From assembly GCA_964442015.1 (NCBI GenBank), contig CAYTYA010000006.1, positions 1-45,525 of the forward strand: 45,525 bases of DNA, in the 5' to 3' direction. Below the pieces are notes generated by a model. It worked only from the letters and a program-made list of their open reading frames with translations. It did no database searches and was not told the origin of the DNA. Each line of letters starts with the position of its first letter. Positions within the stretch are counted from its first letter, which is position 1. This document shows positions 7,441 to 18,542 of this stretch, one piece after another. The position numbers and the translations under genes were made by a program. This DNA comes from GCA-002701945 sp964442015. GTDB taxonomy: Bacteria; Fidelibacterota; Marinisomatia; Marinisomatales; TCS55.

Positions 7441-10400
7441 TTGGGATACGTACATAAAAACAAATCAGATAGGGTGTCCTTTTCTAAAATACCATCTTTA
7501 GTAGATATGCCTGATTTTCTTTCTTTGCAAAAAGATTCTTTTGAGAGATTTTTGCAATTAGATACTCTTGAAGATGAGCGTGGACATATGGGTTTAGAAG
7601 GGGTTTTTCAAGATGTATTTCCTTTAGAGGATTCTCATAGGAATTATATTCTTGAATATAATAATTACTTCTTAGGGCTACCTAAATACTCTCCTGATGA
7701 ATGTATTGATCGTGGGGTAACTTATTCAGTTCCCTTAAAAGTCAGGCTGACCCTTAATATAACTGATGAAGATAATAAAAATGAATTTGCTCAAAGTATT
7801 CAACAAGATGTATACTTTGGTAATATTCCTGCGATGACAGAAAAAGGCACATTTGTTATAAATGGAGCAGAGCGAGTAATCGTTTCCCAATTACATCGAA
7901 GTCCTGGGGTATTTTTTGACGAGGCAATCCATCCAAATGGGGCAAAATTATTTCAAGCGAGAATCATTCCTTTTAGAGGTTCATGGTTAGATTTTACTAC
8001 TGACATAAATGATGCGTTGTTTGCAATAATAGACCGAAGAAGAAAATTTCCAGTAACTATGTTATTACGAGCTCTTGGTGTCTCTACCAATAAAGATATA
8101 TTTAATGCTTTTAGTTGCATAAAAAGAATTTCTTTGAAATCAAATAAGGGGTTGGATGATCATTACGGTATGACTGTTGTTAGTGATATTATTGATGAAA
8201 AAACAGGGGAGATATTTTATGAAGGTGGTGCAATCCTAGATGAAAATAGTGTTGAAACTCTTCGTGAGAATAAGATTTATAATCTTGAAGTTGTTGATGG
8301 GAATCGTCATTTTGAATCGATGCTTCTTCTGAATACAATCGAAAAAGATCCTACTAGAAGCACTGAAGAGGCTTTAGGTGTGGTATATCAACTTATTAGA
8401 TCAGGTGAACCGCCTAATTTGGAAACAGCTCAGAAATTTATTGAAAGACAGTTTTTTAGTCCTAAGAAATATGACTTAGGTCAGGTTGGTCGGTATAGAT
8501 TAAATCAACAGTTTGATTTAGATGTTCCAGTCGATGATACAGTTTTAACAATGGATGATATTGTTTGTGTAATTCAATTTTTAATAGATATGAGAAAAGG
8601 TGAGCGGGGTCCAGATGATATTGATCATTTGGGTAATAGAAGGGTAAAAACAGTTGGTGAGCTATTAACAAACCAGTTCAATGTAGCCCTTAGTAGGATG
8701 TTGAGAACAATATATGAGAGAATGAACTTGAGAGAATCAGAATCTATAACTCCTCAGGATCTAATTAATTCTCGAGTCGTAACTACAGTTATTAATACTT
8801 TTTTTGGAACTAGTCAGCTTTCTCAGTTCGGAGATCAAACAAACCCGCTTGCAGAAATTACGCATAAGCGTCGTATTTCGGCTCTAGGTCCAGGCGGTCT
8901 TACGAGAGAACGTGCTGGATTTGAGGTTCGAGATGTTCATTATACTCATTATGGAAGACTTTGTCCTATTGAAACTCCTGAGGGTCCAAATATTGGGTTG
9001 ATTTCCTCATTAGCTCTCCATGCAAGAATAAATAAGCATGGGTTTATTGAAGCGCCTTATAGATTATTAGAAAAAAAAGGAAAAAGTTCGGTCGCTACTC
9101 AATCAATAGAATATTTATCTGCTGATGACGAAGATAGGGTTATGATTGCTCAGTCAGATTCAAGGATGAGTAAAGATGGTAAATTATTAGATAGTTCTGT
9201 TCGAGCTAGGATTAGAGGTGACTTCCCTATCATAGATACAAGTGAAATTGAATTTATGGATGTTTCTCCTAATCAGATTCTAAGTGTAGCAGCAGCTTTA
9301 ATTCCCTTTTTAGAACACGATGACGCAAATCGTGCTCTTATGGGGTCAAATATGCAGAGACAGTCTGTTCCTTTAATGAATCCAACTGCACCTATAGTTG
9401 GTACAGGTATTGAACGGAAAGTAGCCAAAGATTCTTATTCTGCCCTAACCTGTCCTGTCGATGGTGAAATATCTTATGTTGATTCTAGTAGGATAGCAAT
9501 AAAGTCCAGTGATTTACCTGATGATTTAACTTTGTCATCAGGTTCAAATCTAGTTGAGCTTCCATTAAAAAAGTATTGGAGAACAAATCAAAATTCTTCT
9601 CATAATCAACGTCCATTAGTAAAAAAAGGTCAAAAAGTTAAAAAAGGAGATATAGTTGCTGATGGAGCATCTTGTAATAATGGTGAACTGGCGCTTGGAA
9701 ATAACGTCAAAGTAGCATTTATGCCATGGAGAGGGTATAATTTTGAAGATGCTATTGTTATTAGTGAACGTTTGGTATCTGAAGATATTTTTACCAGTTT
9801 ACATATTAACGAGATAGATCTTGAAGTAAGAGATACAAAGCGTGGTGAAGAAGAATTGACAGCAGAGATTCCCAATGTTAGTGAAGACGCTACAAGAGAA
9901 TTAGATGAAAATGGAATAATTAGAATTGGTGCAAAAGTACAAGAAGGTGATATTCTTATTGGTAAGGTATCTCCTAAAGGAGAGACAGATCCAACGCCTG
10001 AGGAAAAACTTTTAAAAGCTATTTTCGGAGAGAAGGCTGGTGAAGTAAAGGATTCATCTCGTAGAGCTGATCCTGGTGTTCAAGGTGTTGTGTTGAATAC
10101 AAAACTATTCCAAAAAAGAGCTCGAATGTCTAGGATAGAATTGAAAAAGGCTATACAAGAATTACAAATCGAAGCTCGAACAACAAAAGAAGAGTTAAAA
10201 GAATCCCGTGACAAAAAGTTACTTGGGTTGTTAAAAAATCAAATATCTGGTGGAATTAGAGATATGTCTAATGGAAGAACTTTGATCAAAAAATCAACGA
10301 AGTTAACAGAAAAAAGATTAAAGTCTTTTGATATGGAAAGATTTGCACAGGATACTAAATGGATTGAGGATGTAGCTGTTTGGAAAGATATAAAAACAGT

Positions 10401-11220
10401 TTGGAGAACATATAGAAGAGAGTGGGCAGAAGCTGAAGATAGATTAGAAAGAGAAGTATTTAAACTTCGAGTTGGTGATGAACTTCAACCTGGTATTATA
10501 AGATTAGCTAAAGTTTATGTTGCAAATAAGCGTCGTGTTAAAGTTGGTGATAAAATGGCTGGGAGGCATGGCAATAAAGGAATAGTTGCAACAATTGTAC
10601 CTGAAGAAGATATGCCATTTACTGAGGATGGTACTCCAGTAGATATAGTATTAAATCCTCTTGGTGTTCCTTCGCGTATGAACTTGGGTCAATTATATGA
10701 AACTATGTTAGGTTGGGCAGGAGAAATACTAGGCTTGAGATATGAAACTCCAGCTTTTGATGGTGCTAGCCCTGATCTTGTCGAAACTGAAATGAATAAA
10801 GCCAGTTTACCTGTGGATGGAAAAGTCAAGTTGATTGATGGTATTACGGGTGAATATTATGATAATTCTGTTGCAGTAGGAGTTATATATATGATGAAAC
10901 TTGCGCACATGGTTGATGATAAAATGCATGCTAGATCAACAGGCCCTTATTCTCTAATAACCCAGCAACCGCTAGGTGGTAAGGCTCAATTTGGAGGACA
11001 AAGATTTGGAGAAATGGAGTGTTGGGCTCTTGAGGCTTATGGAGCAGCTCATACACTTCAAGAAATATTAACAGTTAAGTCTGATGACGTTGAAGGTAGA
11101 TCAAAGGTTTACAATTCAATTGTTCGAGGTGAAAATTTACCTGAATATGGTTCCCCTGAATCTTTTAATGTTCTTATCAAAGAACTTCAGGGTTTAGGTA
11201 TAGACGTAGAATTAAATTAG
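7441..11220 (+). CDS. rpoB: DNA-directed RNA polymerase subunit beta
   Basis: The beta subunit, which forms one pincer of the RNA polymerase clamp and part of the active site. It has 1259 aa in one piece. The start is TTG, set by an AGGAGG site seven bases upstream. The rifampicin pocket runs from F455 to G485. D465, H475 and S480 match the sensitive E. coli residues D516, H526 and S531, but G464 and T467 replace M515 and N518. GDKMAGRHGNKG and the C-terminal QQPLGGKAQFGGQRFGEME segment are intact. A 67-base gap separates it from rplL, with no convincing terminator. Confidence 0.98.
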   Translation: MGYVHKNKSDRVSFSKIPSLVDMPDFLSLQKDSFERFLQLDTLEDERGHMGLEGVFQDVFPLEDSHRNYILEYNNYFLGLPKYSPDECIDRGVTYSVPLKVRLTLNITDEDNKNEFAQSIQQDVYFGNIPAMTEKGTFVINGAERVIVSQLHRSPGVFFDEAIHPNGAKLFQARIIPFRGSWLDFTTDINDALFAIIDRRRKFPVTMLLRALGVSTNKDIFNAFSCIKRISLKSNKGLDDHYGMTVVSDIIDEKTGEIFYEGGAILDENSVETLRENKIYNLEVVDGNRHFESMLLLNTIEKDPTRSTEEALGVVYQLIRSGEPPNLETAQKFIERQFFSPKKYDLGQVGRYRLNQQFDLDVPVDDTVLTMDDIVCVIQFLIDMRKGERGPDDIDHLGNRRVKTVGELLTNQFNVALSRMLRTIYERMNLRESESITPQDLINSRVVTTVINTFFGTSQLSQFGDQTNPLAEITHKRRISALGPGGLTRERAGFEVRDVHYTHYGRLCPIETPEGPNIGLISSLALHARINKHGFIEAPYRLLEKKGKSSVATQSIEYLSADDEDRVMIAQSDSRMSKDGKLLDSSVRARIRGDFPIIDTSEIEFMDVSPNQILSVAAALIPFLEHDDANRALMGSNMQRQSVPLMNPTAPIVGTGIERKVAKDSYSALTCPVDGEISYVDSSRIAIKSSDLPDDLTLSSGSNLVELPLKKYWRTNQNSSHNQRPLVKKGQKVKKGDIVADGASCNNGELALGNNVKVAFMPWRGYNFEDAIVISERLVSEDIFTSLHINEIDLEVRDTKRGEEELTAEIPNVSEDATRELDENGIIRIGAKVQEGDILIGKVSPKGETDPTPEEKLLKAIFGEKAGEVKDSSRRADPGVQGVVLNTKLFQKRARMSRIELKKAIQELQIEARTTKEELKESRDKKLLGLLKNQISGGIRDMSNGRTLIKKSTKLTEKRLKSFDMERFAQDTKWIEDVAVWKDIKTVWRTYRREWAEAEDRLEREVFKLRVGDELQPGIIRLAKVYVANKRRVKVGDKMAGRHGNKGIVATIVPEEDMPFTEDGTPVDIVLNPLGVPSRMNLGQLYETMLGWAGEILGLRYETPAFDGASPDLVETEMNKASLPVDGKVKLIDGITGEYYDNSVAVGVIYMMKLAHMVDDKMHARSTGPYSLITQQPLGGKAQFGGQRFGEMECWALEAYGAAHTLQEILTVKSDDVEGRSKVYNSIVRGENLPEYGSPESFNVLIKELQGLGIDVELN

Positions 11221-11235
11221 TTAGGAAGGTGTACA

Positions 11236-14200
11236 TTGACATATATACAATCATCTAAAGTTGATTTATCTAAGAAGTATGAATCTATAACAATTGGTCT
11301 TGCGTCTCCTGAGATGATTCTAGGGAGATCATATGGTGAAATTTTAAAGCCAGAAACAATTAACTATCGATCATATAAGCCAGAAAAAGATGGATTATTT
11401 TGTGAGAAAATTTTTGGTCCAGTTAAAGATTATGAATGTCATTGTGGTAAATATAAGGGAATACGCTATCGTGGTATAATATGCGATAGATGTGGTGTTG
11501 AGGTAACTAGAAAAAAGGTTAGACGTGAGAGGATGGGTCATATAACATTAGCTGTTCCAATTGTGCATATCTGGTATTTACGATCAATTCCTAGCAAACT
11601 TGCTTATTTAACAGGATTAAAAACAAAGGAATTAGAGAGAATAATATATTATGAGACATTTGTAGTAATTGAACCAGGAAAAAGTGGGCGAGAAATGATG
11701 GAGCTTCTAGATGAAGAGGAATACTTTGAATTGGAAAGAGAGTATGGTTTTTACGCTGTTAGCGAAGAAGAAAGAGATAATGATGATTTCTTTTATGCTA
11801 CCATGGGTGGTGAAGCGATAAAAGAAATGTTATCAAGAATAAATTTGTTTGAGTTGAAAAAAAATCTTGAAGAAGTGATTGAAACTTCAAAATCTAAACA
11901 GAAGCGAACTGAGGCTCTGAATAGACTCAAAATAACAAAAACTTTTTTACCCGCATTATCGAAGAAAAGAATTAACCAGCCAGAATGGATGGTAATTTCT
12001 GTCTTACCAGTCATTCCACCAGAATTAAGACCTCTTGTTCCTTTGGAGGGCGGAAGGTTTGCAGCAAGTGACCTAAACGATTTATATCGTCGAATAATTA
12101 TTCGAAACAATCGTTTGAAACAGTTAATAGAGATAGGTGCGCCTGATGTTATTCTAAGAAATGAAAAAAGAATGCTACAAGAAGCTGTAGACGCATTATT
12201 TGATAATAGTCGTAGAAAGACAGCAATTCGAAGTGGAACGAGAAGGCCATTGAAATCAATTTCAGATATGTTACGTGGAAAGACTGGTCGTTTTAGACAA
12301 AATTTACTTGGAAAAAGAGTTGACTATTCTGGTCGTTCAGTGATTGTGGTTGGGCCAGATTTGAATATGAGTGAGTGTGGACTACCTAAGAACATGGCTC
12401 TTGAATTATTTAAACCTCATATGATTTATGAATTAATGGCAAGAGGTTATAGTGAAACACCAAGAAGTGCAAAATTAATGATTGAAAAGCAAGAGCCAAT
12501 AGTCTATAAAGTGCTCGAGTATGTGGTAAAGGATCACCCTGTATTGCTAAATAGGGCTCCAACGCTTCACCGTCTAGGCATACAAGCGTTTCAGCCTATA
12601 CTTGTTGATGGGAAGGCTATACACCTTCATCCTCTAGTATGTGCGGCATTTAATGCTGATTTTGATGGAGATCAAATGGCGGTGCATGTTCCATTAAGTG
12701 CCCAATCCCAGATGGAAGCGCGAGTCCTGATGCTTTCAAGTCATAATGTGCTTCATCCGGCTAATGGAAAACCTATCTCTGTTCCTTCACAAGATATGGT
12801 GTTAGGTTGTTATTATTTAACTCGTCCTTTGAAAGGTGCTAAAGGTGAGGGAAAATCCTTCTCATCGATTGATGAGGTTTTATTGGCTTATGAAAATAAA
12901 TCCGTAGATATGCATGCCATAATTAATATTCGTCATAATGATTCATGGCATAAAGAGACTACAGTGGGTAGGGTAATATTTAATTCAATTGTACCTGAAA
13001 AGCTTAGTTTTATAGACTTAACAATTGCAAAGGGTGACTTAGCTAAAATTATTAATCAATCATATTTGATCGCTGGAAACCATAAGACGGTTGAATTTTT
13101 AGATAATCTTAAAGATTTAGGTTTTTCTACAGCCACTAAGGGAGGATGCTCAATCTCCATTGGCGATGTTATGATTCCTGATCAGAAAGATGATATTATT
13201 GCTGATGCACAGAAAAAGGTTGATGGTATAAGTGATAAGTATAGGCGTCATATTCTGACTGAAGGCGAGAGATACAATAAAGTAATTGATATATGGACTC
13301 ATGCTACTAATCAAGTTGCTGCAACTATGATGGATGGATTGAAAAATGATGGACAAGGTTTTAATCCTGTATTTATGATGGCAGATTCAGGTGCGCGGGG
13401 AAGTCAAGATCAAATAAAACAGTTAGCCGGGATGAGAGGATTGATGGCTAAGCCGAAAAAATCTATGACTGGGGGTAAGGGAGAAATTATAGAATCTCCT
13501 ATCATATCAAACTTTAAAGAAGGTTTATCAGTTTTAGAGTATTTTATTTCTACTCATGGAGCTAGAAAAGGATTGGCTGATACAGCTCTTAAAACAGCTG
13601 ATGCTGGCTACTTAACGAGAAGATTGGTTGATGTTTCTCAAGATGTTGTTATTTATGAGAATGACTGTGGTACGATTAATGGGCTTCTTATATCAGACCT
13701 TAAGGAGGGGGAAGAGATTATTGAACCTCTAGCAGATAGAATATTAGGTAGAACAATTCTTGATGATTTTATTTTAGATGGTAAAAAGTTAATTAAAAAC
13801 GGTCAGATTATCGGTGATAAAGAAGCAGAAGTTATTGCAGATTCAAATGTAGAAAATCTACGAATAAGGTCTGTTCTGACATGCGATTCTTCACGAGGAG
13901 TTTGTGCTAAATGTTATGGTTGGAATCTTTCTACTCATGATATAGTAGATCTTGGAACAGCTGTTGGTATACAGGCAGCTCAAAGTATTGGTGAGCCTGG
14001 AACACAATTAACATTAAGAACTTTTCATATTGGAGGTACTGCTACTCGGATAATTGAACAATCAGAGATGAAAACAAACAGGGCTGGTTTAGTAGAATTT
14101 TCTGAAGATATTGAAATAGCGCAAACAAAAGACGAAGGCGGTTTATTAGTTAATCGTTGTATGGTTCGTAATGGTAAAGTGTCTATTAAGGATAAGGATA

Positions 14201-15480
14201 AAATATTAGTTCAATATAATATACCCTATGGATCAAATATATTGGTTAAAAGTGGTCAAAAAATTAAATCTGGAACTGTTCTCTTTCAGTGGGATCCATA
14301 TACAGATGTAATACTTGCCAGGAAAACAGGATTGATATTTTTAAAAGATTTTGTTGAAGGGGACACTTATCAAGTGGAAGCTGTGGAGAGCGGGAAAAAA
14401 CAGATGGTTATCATTGAGGCTAAAGACAGACGTCTTAGTCCACAAGTTGAAATAAAAGACAATAAGGGTAATATACTTGCTGGAGGAACAATCCTTCCTG
14501 TTAGCGCAACTTTAGTTGTCATGGATGGACAAAAAGTTTCTAGAGGACAGACGCTAGTAAAGATTCCTAGGGATATCGGTAAAACACGTGATATAACTGG
14601 AGGATTACCTAGGGTTGCAGAATTATTTGAAGCACGAAATCCGAAGAATCCATCTGTGGTTAGTGAGATAGATGGTACTGTAAAATTTGGGGAGACCAAA
14701 AGAGGGGTAAGAACGATTATTGTTGAGTCAAAAGATGGCGATAAAAAGAAGTATAGAATACCTTACGGTAAGCATGTTATCGTTCATGAGCTTGATAGAA
14801 TAATCGCTGGAACACAGCTTTGCGAAGGTTCAACTTCACCAATGGATATATTAAAAATTCTAGGAGCTAATAAGGCTAGAGAATATTTAGTAAATGAAAT
14901 TCAGGAGGTTTATCGTTTACAGGGAGTTAAGATTAATGATAAGCATATAGAAGTTATAGTTCGCCAGATGATGCAGAAAATTAGCGTTGTTGAGTCTGGA
15001 GATACTGAATATTTACCTAAAGACAGAATAAATAGAAGCGAATTTTTTGCCGCTAATAATAAGATATTATCAATGGTTAGAATAACTAACCCTGGTGAAT
15101 CAGACTATGAGAAAGATATGTTGGTGGATAAAAAGGAGTTTAATGATAATAATAAAGAACTGAAGGAAGCAGGGAAGAAACCAGCGAAATATACAAAGAC
15201 TAAACCAGCGACTTTTGAACCATTGCTTATGGGTATAACAAGAGCTTCATTAAATACAGATAGTTTTATCTCAGCTGCTTCATTCCAAGAAACAACTAGA
15301 GTTCTAACCAATGCTGCTACTGCAGGCCAAACAGATTATTTACGAGGATTGAAAGAAAATGTTGCTGTCGGCAGGTTAATTCCAGCGGGTACAGGTCTGC
15401 TAAACTTGAGGAATATAGTAGTTGGAGATAATGAGGAAAAAGAAGAAGATCATGATTCAATGAGTGCAGCGGTAAGCTAA
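11236..15480 (+). CDS. rpoC: DNA-directed RNA polymerase subunit beta'
   Basis: The catalytic beta' subunit, 1414 aa. Zinc site 1 is C68, C70, C83 and C86. The Mg-binding loop NADFDGD has D475, D477 and D479. Zinc site 2 is C811, C883, C890 and C893. The rudder/lid, trigger-loop and C-terminal jaw regions are continuous. The start is TTG after an AGGAAGG site, 15 bases after rpoB. The 3' 41 bases recur at the left edge of the window. There is no split and no obvious lineage-specific large insertion at either zinc site. Confidence 0.98.
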   Translation: MTYIQSSKVDLSKKYESITIGLASPEMILGRSYGEILKPETINYRSYKPEKDGLFCEKIFGPVKDYECHCGKYKGIRYRGIICDRCGVEVTRKKVRRERMGHITLAVPIVHIWYLRSIPSKLAYLTGLKTKELERIIYYETFVVIEPGKSGREMMELLDEEEYFELEREYGFYAVSEEERDNDDFFYATMGGEAIKEMLSRINLFELKKNLEEVIETSKSKQKRTEALNRLKITKTFLPALSKKRINQPEWMVISVLPVIPPELRPLVPLEGGRFAASDLNDLYRRIIIRNNRLKQLIEIGAPDVILRNEKRMLQEAVDALFDNSRRKTAIRSGTRRPLKSISDMLRGKTGRFRQNLLGKRVDYSGRSVIVVGPDLNMSECGLPKNMALELFKPHMIYELMARGYSETPRSAKLMIEKQEPIVYKVLEYVVKDHPVLLNRAPTLHRLGIQAFQPILVDGKAIHLHPLVCAAFNADFDGDQMAVHVPLSAQSQMEARVLMLSSHNVLHPANGKPISVPSQDMVLGCYYLTRPLKGAKGEGKSFSSIDEVLLAYENKSVDMHAIINIRHNDSWHKETTVGRVIFNSIVPEKLSFIDLTIAKGDLAKIINQSYLIAGNHKTVEFLDNLKDLGFSTATKGGCSISIGDVMIPDQKDDIIADAQKKVDGISDKYRRHILTEGERYNKVIDIWTHATNQVAATMMDGLKNDGQGFNPVFMMADSGARGSQDQIKQLAGMRGLMAKPKKSMTGGKGEIIESPIISNFKEGLSVLEYFISTHGARKGLADTALKTADAGYLTRRLVDVSQDVVIYENDCGTINGLLISDLKEGEEIIEPLADRILGRTILDDFILDGKKLIKNGQIIGDKEAEVIADSNVENLRIRSVLTCDSSRGVCAKCYGWNLSTHDIVDLGTAVGIQAAQSIGEPGTQLTLRTFHIGGTATRIIEQSEMKTNRAGLVEFSEDIEIAQTKDEGGLLVNRCMVRNGKVSIKDKDKILVQYNIPYGSNILVKSGQKIKSGTVLFQWDPYTDVILARKTGLIFLKDFVEGDTYQVEAVESGKKQMVIIEAKDRRLSPQVEIKDNKGNILAGGTILPVSATLVVMDGQKVSRGQTLVKIPRDIGKTRDITGGLPRVAELFEARNPKNPSVVSEIDGTVKFGETKRGVRTIIVESKDGDKKKYRIPYGKHVIVHELDRIIAGTQLCEGSTSPMDILKILGANKAREYLVNEIQEVYRLQGVKINDKHIEVIVRQMMQKISVVESGDTEYLPKDRINRSEFFAANNKILSMVRITNPGESDYEKDMLVDKKEFNDNNKELKEAGKKPAKYTKTKPATFEPLLMGITRASLNTDSFISAASFQETTRVLTNAATAGQTDYLRGLKENVAVGRLIPAGTGLLNLRNIVVGDNEEKEEDHDSMSAAVS

Positions 15481-15552
15481 ATAGCAGAAGGAATAATATA
15501 ATTGATGTATATAAATATATATTTTAACTTGGTTGGCTATTGAGCAAATGAT

Positions 15553-15924
15553 ATGCCGACGATAAACCAATTAGTTCGAAAAGGGAGAAAGCGTTTAGTA
15601 AAGAAAACAGCTACTCCGGCTTTAAAGGGAAATCCTCAGAAGAGAGGAGTTTGCACACGTGTGTATACTACCACACCTAAGAAGCCTAATTCTGCTTTGC
15701 GTAAAGTTGCGCGTGTTAGGTTAACTAATGGGATGGAAGTTACAGCTTATATCCCTGGCGAGGGCCATAACCTGCAAGAGCACTCGATTGTTTTAATTGA
15801 AGGTGGTCGTGTTAAGGATTTACCTGGTGTAAGATATCATATTGTAAGAGGAACATTAGATACATCAGGTGTATCTGATCGCACAACAAGCCGTTCAAGG
15901 TATGGTGCTAAAAAACCAAAATAA
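15553..15924 (+). CDS. rpsL: 30S ribosomal protein S12 (right copy)
   Basis: Identical in DNA and protein to the gene at 114-485, including the upstream 72 bases. This copy has an intact rpoC immediately upstream, so it is the one in ordinary chromosomal context. Two identical rpsL genes would be unusual for a bacterium and would make recessive streptomycin-resistance mutations hard to observe, which is one reason to suspect the duplication. Confidence 0.97.
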   Translation: MPTINQLVRKGRKRLVKKTATPALKGNPQKRGVCTRVYTTTPKKPNSALRKVARVRLTNGMEVTAYIPGEGHNLQEHSIVLIEGGRVKDLPGVRYHIVRGTLDTSGVSDRTTSRSRYGAKKPK

Positions 15925-15939
15925 TAAGAAAATTTAGTT

Positions 15940-16407
15940 ATGAGAAGAAGAAGGCCAGAAAGAAGAAAAATATTACCTGATCCAGTTTTTAAAGATCTTT
16001 CTATATCAAAATTTATTAATTATTTGATGAAAGGTGGAAAAAAAGGTATTGCTGAAAAAATATTTTATAATGCTTTGGATATAATCAAGCAGAGAACAAA
16101 ATCTGATGGCATTAAAATATTTGAAAAAGCTATTGAGAATACATCTCCTATGGTTGAGGTAAAATCAAGAAGAATTGGTGGTGCAACATACCAGGTGCCG
16201 ATTGAAGTGCCTAGAGGTCGGAAGTTTTTTCTTGCTTCGCATTGGTTGATTAATTCAGCCATAGCTAGGTCTGGAAAACCGATGTCTGAAAGATTAGCTG
16301 CTGAATTTATATCTGCTTCCAATAATGAAGGTGGCGCAATTAAGAAAAAAGAAGATACACATAGGATGGCTGAGGCAAATAAAGCTTTTGCTCATTTTAG
16401 AAATTAA
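15940..16407 (+). CDS. rpsG: 30S ribosomal protein S7 (right copy)
   Basis: Identical to 501-968. It lies between rpsL and fusA with the same 15-base and 20-base spacings. Bacterial genomes normally keep one rpsG; the second copy belongs to the 4.3 kb repeat. Confidence 0.97.
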   Translation: MRRRRPERRKILPDPVFKDLSISKFINYLMKGGKKGIAEKIFYNALDIIKQRTKSDGIKIFEKAIENTSPMVEVKSRRIGGATYQVPIEVPRGRKFFLASHWLINSAIARSGKPMSERLAAEFISASNNEGGAIKKKEDTHRMAEANKAFAHFRN

Positions 16408-16427
16408 TTAGTGAGATTAATAGAAAA

Positions 16428-18518
16428 GTGTCAAAAAATAATTTAAATATCGTAAGAAACATTGGGATTATGGCCCATATAGATGCAGGTAAAACTACAT
16501 TAACTGAAAGAATACTCTTTTACACAGGGCGTACTCATAAGATAGGAGAGGTTCATGATGGTGGCGCTACTATGGATTGGATGGATCAAGAAAAAGAACG
16601 AGGAATTACAATAACTTCTGCTGCCACTACCGCTGAATGGAACGATCATAGAATAAATATTATTGATACACCTGGGCATGTTGATTTTACTGTTGAAGTT
16701 GAGCGTTCATTGAGAGTTTTGGATGGTTCCGTTGCTGTCTTTTGTGCGGTTGGAGGTGTTGAGCCGCAAAGTGAAACAGTCTGGCGACAAGCAGACAAAT
16801 ACAATGTTCCTAGGATGGCCTTTGTTAATAAGATGGATAGAGTTGGTGGAGATTATTTTAATGTTCTTGTAATGATGAAAGAACGATTAGGCGCTAATCC
16901 TTTACCTATAGTTATACCTATTGGAGCAGGAGAATTATTTACTGGGATAATAGACCTTTTAGATATGAAGGCCATACTTTATAATGAATCAACTTTAGGC
17001 GCTCGATTTGAATACTCTGATATACCTCACGATATGATTGAAGAAGCAAATAAATGGCGTCATCATCTTATTGAGGAAACTGCAGCCTATGATGAGCATT
17101 TATTAGAAAAATATTTAGAAGGCGAAGAAATTTCTGTAGATGAGTTAAAAGCTGCTATAAGAAAAGGATGTATTGATAATACTTTTGTTCCCACGCTTTG
17201 TGGATCAGCATTTAAAAATAAGGGAGTTCAAAGACTATTAGATGCAATCGTAGATTTTTTACCATCGCCTATAGATGTTGGAGAAGTGATTGGTTATGAT
17301 CCTAATGATAATGAAGTTGAAATTAAGAGAGAACCTAATTTGGAATCTCCTTTTAGTGCCCTTGCATTTAAAATAATGACAGATCCATTCGTTGGTAGAC
17401 TAACGTATATGCGTGTCTATTCGGGGAAATTAGATAAAGGATCCTATATTTATAACTCTAATATTGGCAAAAGAGAAAGAGTCAGTAGAATTCTGCAAAT
17501 GCATGCCAATAAAAGAGAAGAACGTGATGAGGTTGCAGCTGGTGAGATAGTTGCTGTTGTTGGTTTAAAAAATACAAATACTGGCCATACAGTTTGCGAT
17601 GAAAAACATGGTATTTTATTAGAATCTATGGATTTCCCAGAACCGGTAGTAGAAGTTTCAGTTGAGCCTGTTAGTAAAGCTGAACAGGATAATTTATCAA
17701 AAGCTTTAGCAAAACTTAGCGAAGAAGATCCAACATTCAAGCTTTCGACCAATGAAGATACTGGTCAGACGATAATTTCAGGCATGGGAGAACTGCATTT
17801 AGAAATTTTAATTGATAGATTATTAAGAGAATTTAAAGTTCAGGCTCATATTGGTAAGCCTCAGGTTGCATTTAGCGAAGCAATTACGAAAAAGGTTGAA
17901 AAAATAGATATAAAATTTGTACGACAAAGTGGTGGAAGAGGTCAGTATGGTCATGTTGTTATTAATGTTGAACCTAATGAGGTTGGAAAAGGGTTTCATT
18001 TTGAAGATAAGATTGTAGGCGGAGTAATACCTCGAGAATACATTCCTTCTGTTAAAAAAGGTATGGAAGAAGCTATTAAAAATGGTGTATTAGCAGGATA
18101 CCCCCTTGAAGATGTTAGGGTTGAATTAGTTTTTGGATCGTATCATGATGTGGACTCTTCCGAAATGGCTTTTAAAATTGCAGGATCGATGGCAATCCAA
18201 CAAGCATGTAAAAAAGCAAATCCAGTATTGATGGAGCCCATGATGAAGGTTGAAGTAATAGTTCCTGAAGAATATTTGGGAGATGTTATGGGCGATATTA
18301 ACTCTCGAAGAGGAAAAGTGGAAGGTATGGGACAGCGAAAAGAAGCTCATGTTTTAAATGCAGTAGTTCCTTTAAGTAGAATGTTTGGATATGTTACTGA
18401 TTTAAGATCATTGACTCAAGGTCGTGCAGTATTTCATATGGAATTTTCAAATTATCAACGTGTGCCATCGAAAATTGAAGCAGAAATTATCGAACAAGTA
18501 CATGGAAAGGCTTCCTAA
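16428..18518 (+). CDS. fusA: Translation elongation factor G (right copy)
   Basis: Identical to 989-3079, with the same GTG start and complete GTPase motifs. Paralogous EF-G genes in other bacteria are usually diverged (for example fusA2 types). Perfect identity at 2.1 kb is therefore not the usual EF-G paralogy and points to recent duplication or an assembly effect. Confidence 0.97.
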   Translation: MSKNNLNIVRNIGIMAHIDAGKTTLTERILFYTGRTHKIGEVHDGGATMDWMDQEKERGITITSAATTAEWNDHRINIIDTPGHVDFTVEVERSLRVLDGSVAVFCAVGGVEPQSETVWRQADKYNVPRMAFVNKMDRVGGDYFNVLVMMKERLGANPLPIVIPIGAGELFTGIIDLLDMKAILYNESTLGARFEYSDIPHDMIEEANKWRHHLIEETAAYDEHLLEKYLEGEEISVDELKAAIRKGCIDNTFVPTLCGSAFKNKGVQRLLDAIVDFLPSPIDVGEVIGYDPNDNEVEIKREPNLESPFSALAFKIMTDPFVGRLTYMRVYSGKLDKGSYIYNSNIGKRERVSRILQMHANKREERDEVAAGEIVAVVGLKNTNTGHTVCDEKHGILLESMDFPEPVVEVSVEPVSKAEQDNLSKALAKLSEEDPTFKLSTNEDTGQTIISGMGELHLEILIDRLLREFKVQAHIGKPQVAFSEAITKKVEKIDIKFVRQSGGRGQYGHVVINVEPNEVGKGFHFEDKIVGGVIPREYIPSVKKGMEEAIKNGVLAGYPLEDVRVELVFGSYHDVDSSEMAFKIAGSMAIQQACKKANPVLMEPMMKVEVIVPEEYLGDVMGDINSRRGKVEGMGQRKEAHVLNAVVPLSRMFGYVTDLRSLTQGRAVFHMEFSNYQRVPSKIEAEIIEQVHGKAS

Positions 18519-18542
18519 ATTTAATTAAGGAGAATAAATAAT

